64,000 nucleotides of DNA from positions 372,001-436,000 of the forward strand of contig JANCIK010000013.1 in assembly GCA_028532985.1 (NCBI GenBank). Direction: 5' to 3'. Position 1 is the stretch's first letter. Every line of letters starts with the position of its first letter. The position numbers and the translations under genes are program-made. This DNA comes from Stropharia rugosoannulata. Taxonomy: Eukaryota > Basidiomycota > Agaricomycetes > Agaricales > Strophariaceae. Shown here in pieces: positions 11,622 to 23,595 of the stretch. Under the pieces are notes generated by a model, which was given only the letters and a program-made list of their open reading frames with translations, did no database searches and was not told the origin of the DNA.

Positions 11622-14349
11622 CTATGCGATCTTTGAGCGGATCCATTCCTTTGTTTTGGTGAACCATCCTTTCTTTTTGTCAGGTGGGGACTGATGAACT
11701 TGCACTTTCACTCTATCTGACTCCACATGAGCACGATCCCCACTCTTAACCCCCTCCACTCCTTCAACTTCTTTCGAATGTGAAGCCCCTACTACTACTT
11801 GTTGCGCCGAGGCTTGCGTGTCGAGCATGTTTTGTGATCTCGAAATGGTTCCGAGACTAGTAGCTGGATGCAATACTTCGGAAGGAGCAGTGACTCCAAC
11901 AGCTCCTTTTGAAGCGACTTTCTTCCCCGGCGCAGGGGTGGTAGATGCCTCCTTTGTGTTGCCTAGTCGACTAATATTGCTAGTTTGTTCGTCGGTGGTG
12001 GGTTTTACTGGCAATACAGCTTTAGATTGTGACGGAAGAGCGACTGTAACCCGCGCTCCCGAATTATTTGAATGTACATTCTCAGCTATAATACCTAGAC
12101 GGTACTTTTCGGTTGACTGCTCGGCAGAAAATGAACACTCTTGTCGATGGAATCAAGGGCATTCATACCTGAATAGTTTTCCGAGGAGCGGGTGATGGAG
12201 TAGACCTCATGTCAGGAACGTCCTGTTGAGGCATCTATGTGAAGATACAATATTTTTAATGCACCTGAATAGCACTCTACGTGCGGAATACTCACTGGCA
12301 CTGGTGGATCTGACCTCCGCTCCCTTCCATATTCATTACCTGGAACCTGTGGAGCAGAAACCTATATAGCAGTGGTAAGTACAACCTCACTAGCCGAGTT
12401 TGTCGACGAAATTTAGAATATACATACCTGACCAGTGCTCCACTGAGCGGGTGCAGGAGTATAGTCATTATAATGAGGATTCAGAACGTATGGTTGAGGC
12501 ATCTGCAGGAGAGAAGAAACAATGAATACAGCACAGGCGCTCGACGCATACAATACGCACCGCTGGATCTGTTCTCCGTTCTTCACCTAGTACCGGTGGG
12601 GTATAATTCTATAGTAAAATAACTGTAAGATAGACCTTACTGGCCTCTGTTACCAACGAAATATAAGATATACATACATGATTAGCGCTCCACTGAGCGT
12701 GGGCTGGAGTGTACCCAATAGTATATATCGGAACTTGAGGTTTAGGCATCTATTTAATATTGAATATTTGAATGCTTAAACAGCGCTCGACGGTTGCATT
12801 ACTCACAGGTGGATCTTCTCTTCCACTCCTGCCATCTTCGTCACCTGAGAATTGTGGGGCGGAAGCCTATAAAGTAGCGGTAAGATAAGGCTTTACTAGT
12901 CTCTGCCGCCGAATAACAGAGTACGCATACCGGGCTCCACTGAGCGGGTACTGGAGTATACCTAGTATAAGGAACAGTGCGCGGTTCAGGCATCTATGTA
13001 AAGAAATAATCAATAGCTTGCGACCAATCACGATGTACGATACTCACCGGTTGATTTGTCCTGCATTCAACCCTTCCATCTTGTACAATGGTGTTTTCGC
13101 CCTCCTGAGAAAAAACATCTGGCCTCCACACGCTTCCCTCTATGTGATAATACATATGCAAGTTATCGTCACCTGTACCCCGTAGAACGTAAGCATGTAG
13201 ATTAAGTGTAAGGTATGAGCTTGCTGACCTCTGTTCCTATATATGATGGCAGTTTTGCCGTTATCTGAAGATGGAATACACCAAGCATTTGCCCAATGAC
13301 GCGCTAAGGGCAATTTCTTTCCGAGAAGCAGGATAGTTCGATCGTTGTCTGGACGAACAAGATTTAAATGTATCGTCTTTTGACGTAGACTACACACTGT
13401 CGACACAGGATCAAGCGGCTGGATAAAAGGCGCTTTGTTGCCAGTCGAAGACGGCACGGGCCCCCGCCTGAGGGTATTCCAATTCTCCATGGACGTAGGA
13501 ATACCTTCATACATTTCTGGTCCGTCAAGTAAGGAGATGACCTTGTCAGGTAACCAGGCAACTTTCATCAGGTGTCTAGATGAGATAATTCTATGAAAAA
13601 GAATCTCTAGAAAGGCATCTTTCTCTATTTTGACTTCGTGAAAGACAATCCTCGTATCAGGAATTTTGCGTATCGTAGAACTTGAACTTATCGCTTACTC
13701 TTCTTCAGAAACAAAATTGAGCCGTGCATAGGTTTATTTACAGCCTCCATTTCTGGGGGCCAGAGTTGAATGGCAAGAACAATTTTTGGTTTTTTCTCCA
13801 GATCTTCTAGCTGTCAGTGACAATATGAGATTTACAATGGGAAAAGACGAAACGAGAAAACAAAGACCTGTTTAGTTTGACATTTTTCCAGAAGAATAAA
13901 CATATCCTTAGCCTGAGTATCTTTTTTTTTTGCCTCTTCTAGTTCCTGCCCAAGTGTCGCACTGGTCACATGCTGCGGACATGAGTGGAACGGAATAGAA
14001 TACGTTTCAACGTATTTGCAGAGCGATCTCGCTGCTTCGTCAAACAGCTTCTCTGCTTCTGCGTCTTGCTCCTTCTTCTGTCTGGAATTTAAAAGACCTT
14101 TGTCCAATGCCGCTTGGACGTCACAGAGAAGACTACAAAAGTGAATTAGCTTCCGACTTATATGATGAGAGGATTAACTTTGGACTTTTTATACTCTGTC
14201 AGTCCAGTTTCTGTATCTGGAAGTCTTTGTCGGAGATGGCGGCATTCAGAAAGAAGGAGTACACCTCGAGCATAGTAGGGCCTGTTGATCTTAATGAACG
14301 ACTTTCTCAAACCGTTCAGCTTCTCTGATAAAAATGTATGAATCCCCAT
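11622..14349 (-). CDS. Unknown multi-exon protein with four tandem exon pairs
   Basis: Not a family I recognise. From ATG 14349 the first exon starts MGIHTFLSEKLNGLRK. A phase-2 intron leads to a charged helical exon (KKEQDAEAEKLFDEAARSL), then EKKPKIVLAIQLWPPEMEA and a long exon (VAWLPDKVISLLDGPEMYEG, NDRTILLLGKKLPLARHW). Between 13139 and 12168 comes an array of alternating short exons. The last exon ends in DKKKGWFTKTKEWIRSKIA, with Ser/Thr/Pro-rich, low-complexity sequence before it. The start could lie further upstream in another exon. No transmembrane segment or signal peptide is seen. The folded N-terminal half followed by a repetitive disordered tail suggests an adaptor or structural role, but that is inference. 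Confidence 0.65.
12168..13139 (-). repeat. Tandem array of duplicated exon pairs (4 units)
   Basis: Four A+B exon pairs lie in a row inside the unknown gene. Type-B exons (about 12926-12995, 12685-12755, 12428-12505, 12168-12235) begin MPxP and encode variants of YTPxPAQWS: TRYTPVPAQWSPG, IGYTPAHAQWSANH, NDYTPAPAQWSTGQ, and a more diverged STPSPAPRK. Type-A exons (about 13050-13139, 12805-12870, 12557-12608, 12294-12360) encode versions of SAPQxPGxExGRxxRxDPPV. Introns between copies are also similar in layout, so whole exon-intron units were duplicated. Confidence 0.75.
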
Positions 14350-14871
14350 TCACTGAGACGTTGGAGCCAGATGATCTTGCACAAACAAATTAGTAGACAC
14401 CTAAAAGGATGGACTGCAGGCGTACATGCCACTAAATGAGCTATTGTAGTAACGAGAAGGAGAGTTATACAAGGTACCGCTCATCCCAGAGCAGACAAAA
14501 GCGCAGACACGTTGTAAACACGTTTTCCACGCCGCGACAGTTCTCAAAACCAGATACGCAGTTCTGCCCATAAACTAGGCATGCGCTGACATTTGAGCTA
14601 AGCGACATGCCGTGCATAAAAGTGTTCGAATTTACAAATGTACTAAACTAGTCTAGGACTGAGTAATGTTAATGAAAGACAACTGAAATAGAGGCAACTT
14701 GCATTACTTATTTACCAGGATTATGGCCGATTTATGCATTCGGGAAGATCCGCGATCGCCGAAAAGGCACAGTGTCCCGAATTGGCCCAGACTCACGTCT
14801 TTAAGCTTTAAGCGCTTTAACTTCAACTCCTACTAGTACGGCTTAGACGTAATAATGGATAGACTTTATTG
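14350..14871. other. Intergenic, nothing recognised
   Basis: About 520 bases between the upstream side of the exon-repeat gene and the 3' end of the Gal80-like gene. No convincing ORF, repeat or RNA is seen. Confidence 0.4.
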
Positions 14872-16154
14872 CTAAGAAGTAAGTACTTCGCTTAAGGAAA
14901 CAGCCCTCCCTTCCTTCAAACTCTTCGAGACTGCAAGTAACCGTTCTTGGTTCTTCACTGCATCCTCAATTGTGGGGTATTCTTTATCCAGACCGTCCGC
15001 ATAAGCCAGCCAGGCAGCTGCGAGGATGCCTAAACTTGTTTCTGTTTCTTGCACTTCAATTTTCTCCCCATTGAGATACATGGCCGGATGCGAATTGGTT
15101 ATACCGACTCCATCGGACTCGAGTCGCAGTGAACCATCTTCGCCATCAATCTCCCAGAGCATCATACGTCTTCCTGGGACACTCTTGTATCCTATACGCC
15201 AGACAATGGTCGCGACTGCGCCCGACTCAAACGTGCCAGCAATGGTGTAGTGGTCGGGTATGGTTGTGCGTATTGGCTCGGAGACGGGTGCCTGGTTGGC
15301 GTTGACTAGTACGGTGGTGGGGTATACAAGCGCGGCAGTCGCGTTTATGCTCGCAAACTCGCCAAATACCTCAGCAAGTACGTCGAATTGGTGTCCAATT
15401 AGGATGGAGAGAGGAGTGGCACCTATACCAATATACGGTCAGCGACATCCCGGCCGTAACGTAATTCGAAGGTACCGTTTGCCTCGTCAAGTATATATTT
15501 ATTCCTTTCTGATGTGATAGGTCCCCACCCACCGATGTCGCGGCCAACGGTGCCGATCTGCTAGTTGTTCAACATAAAATATCTAACAGTTCAAAATCAG
15601 CGAACCGTGGTAATAGAGCGTATGGGGCCAATAGTGCCCGACGCTATGATTTCTTTGATCTGCGAGCGAGACACAAGTGGCTCAGACACAAGTACATGAC
15701 CGTTTTTTCCACTCACCTTCTTCGCTGCTGGAGAGTGACGTCCTTGAAGGCCTATCAGCGACTTTACGCCATGTTTCTTTGCGGCTGCAGCAATTTCCCT
15801 TGTTTCTGTGACGTTCTTTCCCGCGGGCCACTCAAGAAAGAAGTCCTTTCCCGCCTCAATAACGGGCATGACAGTGTCCTTATGCATCGGTGTTTTAACA
15901 GACACTGCGACGAGGTCGACATCTGGGTCGGACGCAATGCGTTCACTGGATCCAAAGTATGCCTTGACATCATTGCCGGTCAGCGCGCTTTGATTCTCTG
16001 CAGAAGCCTTGGCTGATTCCTGGGATGTTGTGGAGACCGCGATCAGTTTGTATCGGTCCTTCAGCGATGGCTGCCTCAGAGCGGGAGCAAGTGAGACAGC
16101 GGCCCAGCCTCCAGTGGATAAACCAATGAATCCAACGTTGATTGGGGTCGACAT
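14872..16154 (-). CDS. Gal80-like protein (Gfo/Idh/MocA fold), copy 1
   Basis: An NAD(P)-binding Rossmann protein of the Gfo/Idh/MocA family, closest in layout to fungal Gal80-type repressors and uncharacterised oxidoreductases. ATG 16154; N-terminal INVGFIGLSTGGWA is the dinucleotide-binding loop. DPDVDLVAVSVKTPMHKD follows. The position of the usual EKP motif reads FLEWPAG, so the catalytic Lys is Trp. An intron after SITT is followed by VGRDIGGWGP, another joins NEANG to ATPLSILIGHQFD, then DHYTIAGTFESGAVATIVWR and MMLWEIDGEDGSLRLES. Two paralogues lie at 23596 and 45037. Loss of the Lys fits a sensor or regulator, not an enzyme, as in Gal80p. This is inference from family knowledge. Confidence 0.85.
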
Positions 16155-16191
16155 TACCGCTGATTAATGATTGCTGCTGGAGGTGATCGAA

Positions 16192-16199
16192 TTTTTATA
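16192..16199 (-). promoter_or_regulatory. TATA box of Gal80-like copy 1
   Basis: On the minus strand this reads TATAAAAA, about 38 bases upstream of ATG 16154. Position and sequence fit a core promoter with a very short leader. Confidence 0.5.
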
Positions 16200-16411
16200 G
16201 CGCCTTGCAGTTTACGCAGGCAAACGTCGAGCTTCAAGTGTTATATATGTACACTGTGCGATTTTTATCAACCCGAGAAGCTCAGAATATGTAATTGGAT
16301 TGGATTTCCCCAATCTTATCAGTAAGCAAGGCAGAGAATTGTCGTTATTTGAGCTAAAACAGGATTTATTTTAGGCAAAAAAAAATCTCGATATAACTCC
16401 AGCGTGTCCGA

Positions 16412-16640
16412 CTACGATGACTGATGCTGCACTAGATCGGTACACCGACACAGTCTAGTAAGCAACTTGCCTGCTGCCAATCGTTGATTGCAACAAGAGT
16501 ATCCTCTGGAGAGAATGATACGCCTGCAGTGGCGTTGGACTAATTTTATGTTCAACTCAATGACAAAGTTCACTGACCTCGGAACGTTTTGAGAAATCAC
16601 CAAGTGACACTGCGGTCTTTACCAGCGTCGCCTAATTCAA
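16412..16640 (-). pseudogene. Possible remnant of a small spliced gene
   Basis: On the minus strand, LVKTAVSLGDFSKRSE can be joined over a GT-AG intron to TAGVSFSPEDTLVAINDWQQ, and a later frame gives SVYRSSAASVIVVGHAG. The pieces read like coding sequence, but no full frame or start was found and no family is recognised. It may be a decayed gene or two exons of a small unknown one. Confidence 0.25.
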
Positions 16641-17314
16641 AAGTATTCGATCATTGCAGGAGAGGAGATTAAATGCTCGACCTGTAACATGTAAATACTG
16701 CGACAGCTTTGATCTATTTTTGGAGGGCGAATGAACTTGGCGTGAGCAACGCGCTGGTGACCTGTCGAGAACTCGAACTCCCAACAAAGATTCAAGTCAC
16801 GCTCATGGATTTAGAAGCTATCTAGCCTCGAAACATCACCATCGGGGTGTGTCATTTCAACATACGTCCTTCATGTAACGACCCGACTGACGAATGTTGG
16901 CGCTTACTATAATGGTTTGACTGTTTCCCGAGATTCCCTGGTCAAGCTCAAGAATTCTTTATATCTCAATATATCTGAATTAAGGCCACAGAAAAGAGGC
17001 GGGCTAACAACTGTTCTTTGAGCTGTAAAATCGAGTGACTTCGAAATACATTACGACCTCCGAATACCAGTTGTGCTCAATCTTAACCCCTATCAACCCG
17101 TAGCCCTTCTACATCAGCTAGAAGGACAAAGACAGGCTTGTTTGATACCTACCCTATTTATGAATCCTCTCTTAAGATCTAAGAAGCATATAAGGAGCTT
17201 GATACAGTACTAATCCCCAACTACATACTGCTTTGAAATATCTAATCTCTCAAGCGCTGGGCGCATTTCTTACATTTGTGTCCACGCACGACCTCTCCTT
17301 TATCAGTATTTATA
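16641..17314. other. Intergenic, no gene recognised
   Basis: No ORF of note. It should contain the promoter of the plus-strand DUF6534 gene that begins at 17315. Confidence 0.4.
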
Positions 17315-18822
17315 ATGTCTCTAAGCCCTGGAGAGAGTACTGTGCCTCTTCCGACAGTATTAACCCTCACACCCCTGTAATGTCTCCTGGCTGAGGGTGT
17401 GCTAAACTCTGCATGTAGCTGACTTTACCTTTTTTTTCCCTTCAGCGCCGGAGCTCTGGTAAGCCAATTACGTCCAATTCTCAGCTAGTAGCATCGTCTA
17501 ACTCAGAGACTGAATAATTAGTTACTAGGTGTTTTCTTTGCATGGGGTTTATTTGGAGTTCTCTCGTTACAAGTTTGTAAGAGAAAATTAGATCAATAAT
17601 CCGTCTGCCACTAACGAACGGCGTCTATCAGATACGTACTTTTTATGCTTTTCAAATGACAAGCTTGCCATCAAACTACTGGTTGCTTTCGTGTTCATTA
17701 TGCAACTCATCCAAATTGCCTTGTTCACTCAAACCGCGTTCGACAAATTCGCATCAGGCTTTGGAAACTGGTTTTCCATTGTTGCCGTCCAGTCTGACTG
17801 GTTCTCCGTATGCGCGATCGATGGAATAGGTACACAAGCTCCTTTCGTTTCATCAGAATCTACCTGTCTCACAAGAACGAATCTAGTAGCTTTCTCGGTG
17901 CAGTCATTCTATGCCTGGAGGATCCTTGTAATATCACAGAAGGTACTGCCAACAATCCTGATCACCCTGGTAATGCACACACGTTCACAGAGTCGAAGTC
18001 AGAAGCATATTAATAAGAGTGGGTGTAGACGTCGATTGTGTCCCTGACATTCTGCTTGATAGTAGCAGCGGATATTAAAATTGAGGGTCAGCTAAGCAAG
18101 GTATTTATCCCAGAAATTCTCATCAAGGCCGGGGTAAGCAAACAAATTTATATTCTTCTCCAATGGCTCCAGTTTACTAGTCAACCTTCAGATTTGGGAA
18201 GGCAGTTCTGCACTTTGTGATATCATGATAGCGGGTTGCATGACATACTACGTACATAGTAGCTTTGGATATTCCACATTGGCACATAGTACTCACAAAT
18301 TCTTCATGTAGCTTAAACTTCGGTCACCCGAAGGGAAGTCCTTTGAAGGCACCGCATTAGCAATAAACCGCATAATACGCTTGACTATCGAGACCGGGAC
18401 ATTGACAGGTACAGTCCAAGTTTCAACGTTCAACACCGTTTTGATGTAATAAATTGCAAACTTGATATATTTTCGACACAGCGGGTTTCGCCATCGCCAC
18501 TGTCGCTGTCATGCTTGTTCCCAGCCACCCTGCATATTTTACAAGTCTGCTTGCAATGCTCTCCGGATTATATTCAACCACTTTATTGACGGTCCTTAAC
18601 GTGCGCGCCAATGCTGGATCAGTGGCATCTCGTTCGGATGGGTCTTGGAAGGCTGGTCAATCAGATATGGACTTCAATCGCATGCAATGCACAAACTGTT
18701 CTATGCTAGTACGGAATTTATCATCCGTTGGTACCACGGGTGGAGGGGTCCTGGTTTCTGTGAACCGAGTGGAGAGAATTCACAGTGATTCGACGCGTAC
18801 ACTGGATCTGGTAAGCTGCTAA
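17315..18822 (+). CDS. DUF6534 seven-helix membrane protein
   Basis: An agaricomycete multi-pass membrane protein of unknown function, a family with many copies in mushrooms. ATG 17315 (MSLSPGESTVPLP) is split by an intron beginning GTAATG. The next exons give AGALLLGVFFAWGLFGVLSL and, across the intron at about 17574-17630, VYTYFLCFSNDKLAIKLLVAF, which is the family's first loop and second helix. Then TAFDKFASGFGNWF, SFYAWRILVISQK, the family hallmark SSALCDIMIAGCMTYYV (near 18215), LAINRIIRLTIETG, and a final helix followed by YSTTLLTVLNVRAN. The tail is hydrophilic. Exon borders in the 17820-18200 part are less sure because several frames are open there. Confidence 0.8.
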
Positions 18823-19111
18823 CCCACTGTTCAGCATGTCACTTTTGGTGTTGCTTAAGTTATCGCCTTGACTAGGGCAGTATCACTAGTAATCAATTCT
18901 CCTGTAGAAAGATTGTAGCAGGTGACGACGAAGCTGTTGTATGAAGGTTGACTAGCAGGAAAGGTCTTGAAGATGTAGGCACAGGGAACACTTCTTTATG
19001 GTGCTGTTCGTTATCTGGTAAAAGTGAGGTGGTAGTTGTAGCCAATACATATGTCATCTGGTATGATTTCCTTCCTACAACTTAATGTACAGTGACAGCG
19101 TGGACAACGTA

Positions 19112-21264
19112 CTAGTTATTGCCTACAATATCCTCTAGCTGCGTCTTTGGTATAGCCTCTGCATAAGCTCGTCGTGCTCGTCGTGCCTGGGTCGCCTGCT
19201 CAAATGCGTAGGCAAAGCCGATGAGCGTGAACTCGGAGTACGCCGTGCCAAAAAAGCAAATTCCGAAGGGCATGCCCGGTGCGCGATCTACAGGAAAACT
19301 GGGATATCGCTCGTTTACCTTCACGGGCATACTATCTGGATAAAAGCCCAACGGCACTTGAACGAGTCTCAGTGGTAGTTAGATGATAATACGTGAACCA
19401 TCAAAATACCTGATATGACAGGATACCCTGTGATCGCTGAGTAAATTGGAAATTTATCAGTTCAACTTCTCACTGATACTTTTGGGGTGCTTACCTGCAG
19501 GTGTACATGACGGCCCAGGTGACGGAAGCACCAATGCGTCCAGTTTATGAGCTTTCAATGCTGCATCAATACCCCTCTTCCCACCAACGTCTCGGTCGTA
19601 CGCCACATCCGCATAATATTTTTCATCTCGTCCTGACGTGGCTTCCGCGCTGATCAATCTGTGATTGGTGTACATAAGCCATTTGAAAGCCCATGATCAA
19701 GCAGTAGAGACACACCTGCCCTGGCCTTCATATCCAGAAGGCTTCTCCAGATCAGGATGCTCATTGTTGAATTTAATGACGTCCGCTAGACTGCGAACCC
19801 CTGTTGGATTTTCCTTTAGAGATGCCAGATATGCATTGATCTCCACCTAGTGGAATAAATGGTAACTTGTTTAACACACATGGATAGTAGTTTAGATCCA
19901 AGTAAATCACTCACTTTGAAATCCACATTCATAATGTCTCCTTCTTGCTCCGAGTCGTTCATCTCGACTGCACTTGGCAGGTCAGCAGGATCTACTATTT
20001 CTGCGCCCAAGCCTCGCATGGTGTTCAGGGCTTCTTCAAATGCAGTAATTACAGACGGGTCTACTTTCGTGATGTTCAGATCCATGTATACCTCTCGCGG
20101 GACACCGATGCGTTTTCCTTTAAGAGCAGTGCGGTCAAGAGCTAGCGTATAGTCGGGTACTGTCTCAGGCTGGGCCAAAGTGGCGCTGTCGTTTGCGTCT
20201 TTTCCTGCAATGACTGACAGAACAATAGCAGCGTCTTCCACGCAGCGAGTCATCGGCCCAACAGTGTCTTGGACGGATGTAATGGGTATTACTGCAATAT
20301 TACTTCCGTCAGGAAGAACGATACGTCTAGATTGAGCTGGATTCACATACCTCCTGCGCGCGACGTTAATCCTACGGTTGGCTTGATTCCGACCACATTA
20401 TTCTTGTTGGAAGGACAGATAATGCTGCCGTCGGTCTCTGTACCAAGTGTGACAGTAGCAAGACCAATGGAAGCGGCAATCCCGGAACCGCTGGAAGACC
20501 CACATGGGTCACCGTTGGGATAGTATGCATTGGTCGCCTGCCCCCCACGTCCGGACCAACCGCTGGGAATCTCGCCACGGTTGCCGCGGAAGTACGAGAA
20601 TTCGGAGAGATTGGCTTTTCCTATGAGGCAGAGAGAAAGCTATCAGAAGGGCGTTGGCAAAGGGTAGTAGTTCAGCTGATTAATACCTAACAAAACGGCA
20701 CCCGCCTTCCTCAAACGTTTTACAACTCCTGCCTCGTCAGGCGGGATGGAACCAAGAAGAGCATATGAGCCTGCTGTTGTATTCATGCCTATACAAGCAG
20801 ATTTCCTTAAATTTCAAACACACGTATGGAACGCGGTTTATGGCCTACCTTCGGAGATGTCTGTGGCGATATTATCCTGGCAGAAAAATGAATATTTCAC
20901 CTCCTACTCGACGACGAATACTGACCTTCAGTAAGACAGGAATACCGTGCATGTTGCTCCTTTTCTCTCCCTTCGCACGTTCCTGGTCTAGTTCCGTAGC
21001 CTGGCGTAGCGCTGATGGGTTACATTCCAGAACTGCTCGCAATCCAGCGCCATTGATATTAACCTCTTCAATTCGAGCAAAATACGCCTGTAATAGATAT
21101 ATGTATTTATGATTGTAAAAAGTATGTAAAGGAAGCCTCACCTTAACAAGATCGACGCTCGTGAAATGGCCTGCATCAAGCCCAGCCTGTAACTCTTGGA
21201 CAGAAGCCTCGTACAGGTCAGGGAATCCGTTGTCGCTCTTCTGACTGTTCTCGGATAGTGTCAT
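19112..21264 (-). CDS. Amidase (amidase signature family)
   Basis: Hydrolyses an amide bond through a Ser-cisSer-Lys triad; fungal members range from acetamidase-like to toxin- and drug-degrading enzymes. ATG 21264. Reading order: FPDLYEASVQELQAGLD, MHGIPVLLKV with the catalytic Lys, NTTAGSYALLGSIPPDEAGV, LSEFSYFRG, GEIPSGWSGRGGQATNAY, then DPCGSSSGSGIAAS carrying the two serines, GTETDGSIICP, VGIKPTVGLTSR, VQDTVGPMTRCVEDAA and GKRIGVPREVYMD. The C-terminal exons give ALVLPSPGPSCTPAG, GYPVISVPLGFYPD and MPFGICFFGTAYSE. All catalytic residues are present and about ten exons join without a stop. Its place next to a DUF6534 gene and Gal80-like genes does not by itself tell the substrate. Confidence 0.9.
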
Positions 21265-22149
21265 TTCAATAACTTGCTCTACACGAAGATGATTGAGGCC
21301 TTTTTAAGTGAAGGAGTACGATGTCGTATAAGTTTCTCGATTAGCGTTGCTGTGGTCAATCGACTAAGGAAGAAAGTTGCATACGAGAAGAGGACGCCGC
21401 TCAGCCCAAAACAGATTGGTTAACACCCACAATCACAGCGATAACGACATCACCATGTGAAGCGTTATGTGACTCAGGAAGAGCGCATTGGACGCTAGCA
21501 TGTCTTACTTGACAGCGCAGTAAAGTTGGTACTGAAAATAAATGTAATTTGTACACACTCACCAATTGGATATACATAGTACATATTCTTTGTTCAACTC
21601 ATGAGCGCTTGAGCTCAGGAAGGTTATATCTACCAATAGATAGATGCAACCAAACATTGCCTTTTGTGAGACCGGCGTCCAGACCAACTTCCGCCGGCGC
21701 AGCATGGCGAGACCATGGAGCGCAAAGTTTGCTGAATTGAAGACAGTCCATCGCCATCGTCGTTGAGCCCTCGCATCTGAAAAAACATGAGAGATGACGA
21801 CTTCTGGAATGGGATGCAATTTGAGTCGATTATCCTGCGTGGCGAATGATGGAGAAAGGAAAGGGTAAGAGTCGACAGCGTTTGTTTTGTCGAAGTTTTG
21901 TCTCGAAAACTCGCCAACGAGTTCCGAAGACCTTGGGACAAGCCTCTTTCACGCCTGGTTCTTTAGTGAAAGTAATGAAGTAGATGTATTACATTTGACA
22001 AGCGGCCTATATTTTGGTTGGTAATGGGTTGGTTGAAGGGCTCGATGTTTGCTCATTCAAGATCAATGGTTACGTAATCGATCCAATGCGAGCTTGGTCA
22101 CAATTTGGTTACAGTACACCGTGACTCAAAAAGGTCCGACGTACAGTTG
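21265..22149. other. Intergenic, no gene recognised
   Basis: Two overlapping minus-strand ORFs (21559-21941) have no recognisable domain. A dividing promoter for the amidase is expected at the left edge. Nothing else is seen. Confidence 0.35.
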
Positions 22150-23319
22150 ACAGTGAATGCTATTGACCCAGCACTTTTGTCGCATCACGTGCGAACGGAA
22201 CATGCCGTTTTTCAAGCTCCGCCAGATTGACTTGGTGATATTCACGTCGTCAAGCATCTTGCAAGCTTCCAGCTCAACTTTCTAAAAAGAATTATGTTTA
22301 CACCAGGTCATTATAGCTCTTTGATATCAATTTAGTAACGAGGTCTCAGTATATCTGTTTATCCAATGATGTATATGCCGTATAGAATAAAAAAACCAGT
22401 TTTATTTGTTCATTGTATACAGTATCATAATACCCCAAACTGGACTTGCCACGGGATTCTACGAAGGATACGCCAATGAAGAAGTCACAAACTCATGAGA
22501 GAACACACTTCCATTCTTGCCCTTTGCTTTTCGTCCTGAGATTTACCCTCAGCCCATGTTGTCCCTCTTTTCTTCCCTCTCTTCGAGATATGATTGATGT
22601 CTTCCACAAATGTAAAAACACGGTCCCCCAACGTCTTCTTTGCTGTTTTTAACCACATGCGATTGCGGTTACCGACTTGTTGGAGAAGTATATGTGCTGC
22701 TTGCTCCATTTTTTGCGCGGTCTCCAAGCGATCTTCACGGAGTTCATCAACCTGTTGGTGAATATTTGTAAGTATATATTGTGGATTATGAAGCTTTTAT
22801 TTAGCTGTTGTTTGTCTTCACTACCATAATCAAATGCTCAAGTGTCTGATAACGAAACATCAACTCCCTCAAGCTCTGGAAGCGATGCAACCTGATAATA
22901 TAGTGAGAGAGGAGGTGATGACATAGTAAGGTTAATAATGTCCGCTGTAGGGCACGGGCTTCCAGATTTTCGGATATGAGGCCTTTTTGAATCATTGCGG
23001 TCTTCACGAGGGCGCTTTGTAGTCTCTGTCCTGTTAGTATTCTCGGGTACTTTCTTACGCTTTTGTCAAGCTTTTGCTCGGGGTCTATTTTGCGAGGTGG
23101 GATAGTGAACTGAGGTGGGCATATATTTCATTTATACTGCTAATTTTTGGAGGTAACTACAGAATATTTCCGTTGCTAGCAATGACCTCGACTAGCGTTG
23201 CTTTTGCGCCAGTCGCACTAAGTCCCTGATGCATGATGCTCACATACGCCATGATCACATCACGGCAACTTCCGTTTCACGTGATGCGACAAAAGTGCTG
23301 GGTCAATAGCATTCACTGT
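22150..23319. repeat. 1.17-kb segment bounded by a 42-bp perfect inverted repeat
   Basis: Bases 22150-22191 and the reverse complement of 23278-23319 are identical over 42 bp (start ACAGTGAATGCTATTGACCC, end CATCACGTG); the similarity runs a little further inward with one indel. The base group TTGA sits directly outside the CAGTG of the left arm and again directly outside the right arm. This could be a small non-autonomous DNA element or a folded-back duplication. Confidence 0.7.
22485..23109 (-). CDS. Unknown two-exon basic/helical protein, start not found
   Basis: Not recognised. An exon beginning at 23109 after a CAG acceptor reads TIPPRKIDPEQKLDKSVRKY, ILTGQRLQSALVKTAMIQKG and LISENLEARALQRTLLTLL. 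After an intron around 22740-22800, VDELREDRLETAQKMEQAAH and RVFTFVEDINHISKRG follow, ending MEVCSLMSL at 22485. It is rich in Leu, Lys, Arg and Glu and looks helical, perhaps coiled coil. A possible first exon with ATG 23252 (MAYVSIMHQGL) could not be joined in frame. The whole gene sits inside the 42-bp inverted repeat pair. Confidence 0.45.
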
Positions 23320-23595
23320 TGACTTCCAATTGACTCCAGGCTCTGCCTCGACGTTACAATGACAAGTCCGGCGTCCAGCACTTACAAAGTTCTTGATATT
23401 ATTCTCGCGAAGCGAGCCTTGTCGTATATTCTTCCTGAGAGCATTAATAGCTATTATCTGTAAATTATCTGCTGTGTAATTGTTGTGACGGAAAGTTAAT
23501 AATGGGTATGTTCTCAAGAGGTACTCCCACACTGGTATTCTCATTTAACATGTTCTATCACTCTCCGTTCTTATTTCCAGAACATCTCGCATCCC

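Noticed and set aside
17250..17400. A minus-strand frame with Cys/Lys-rich sequence resembling a transposase end
   Set aside because: The plus strand here is the first exon and intron of the DUF6534 gene, which joins perfectly in frame.
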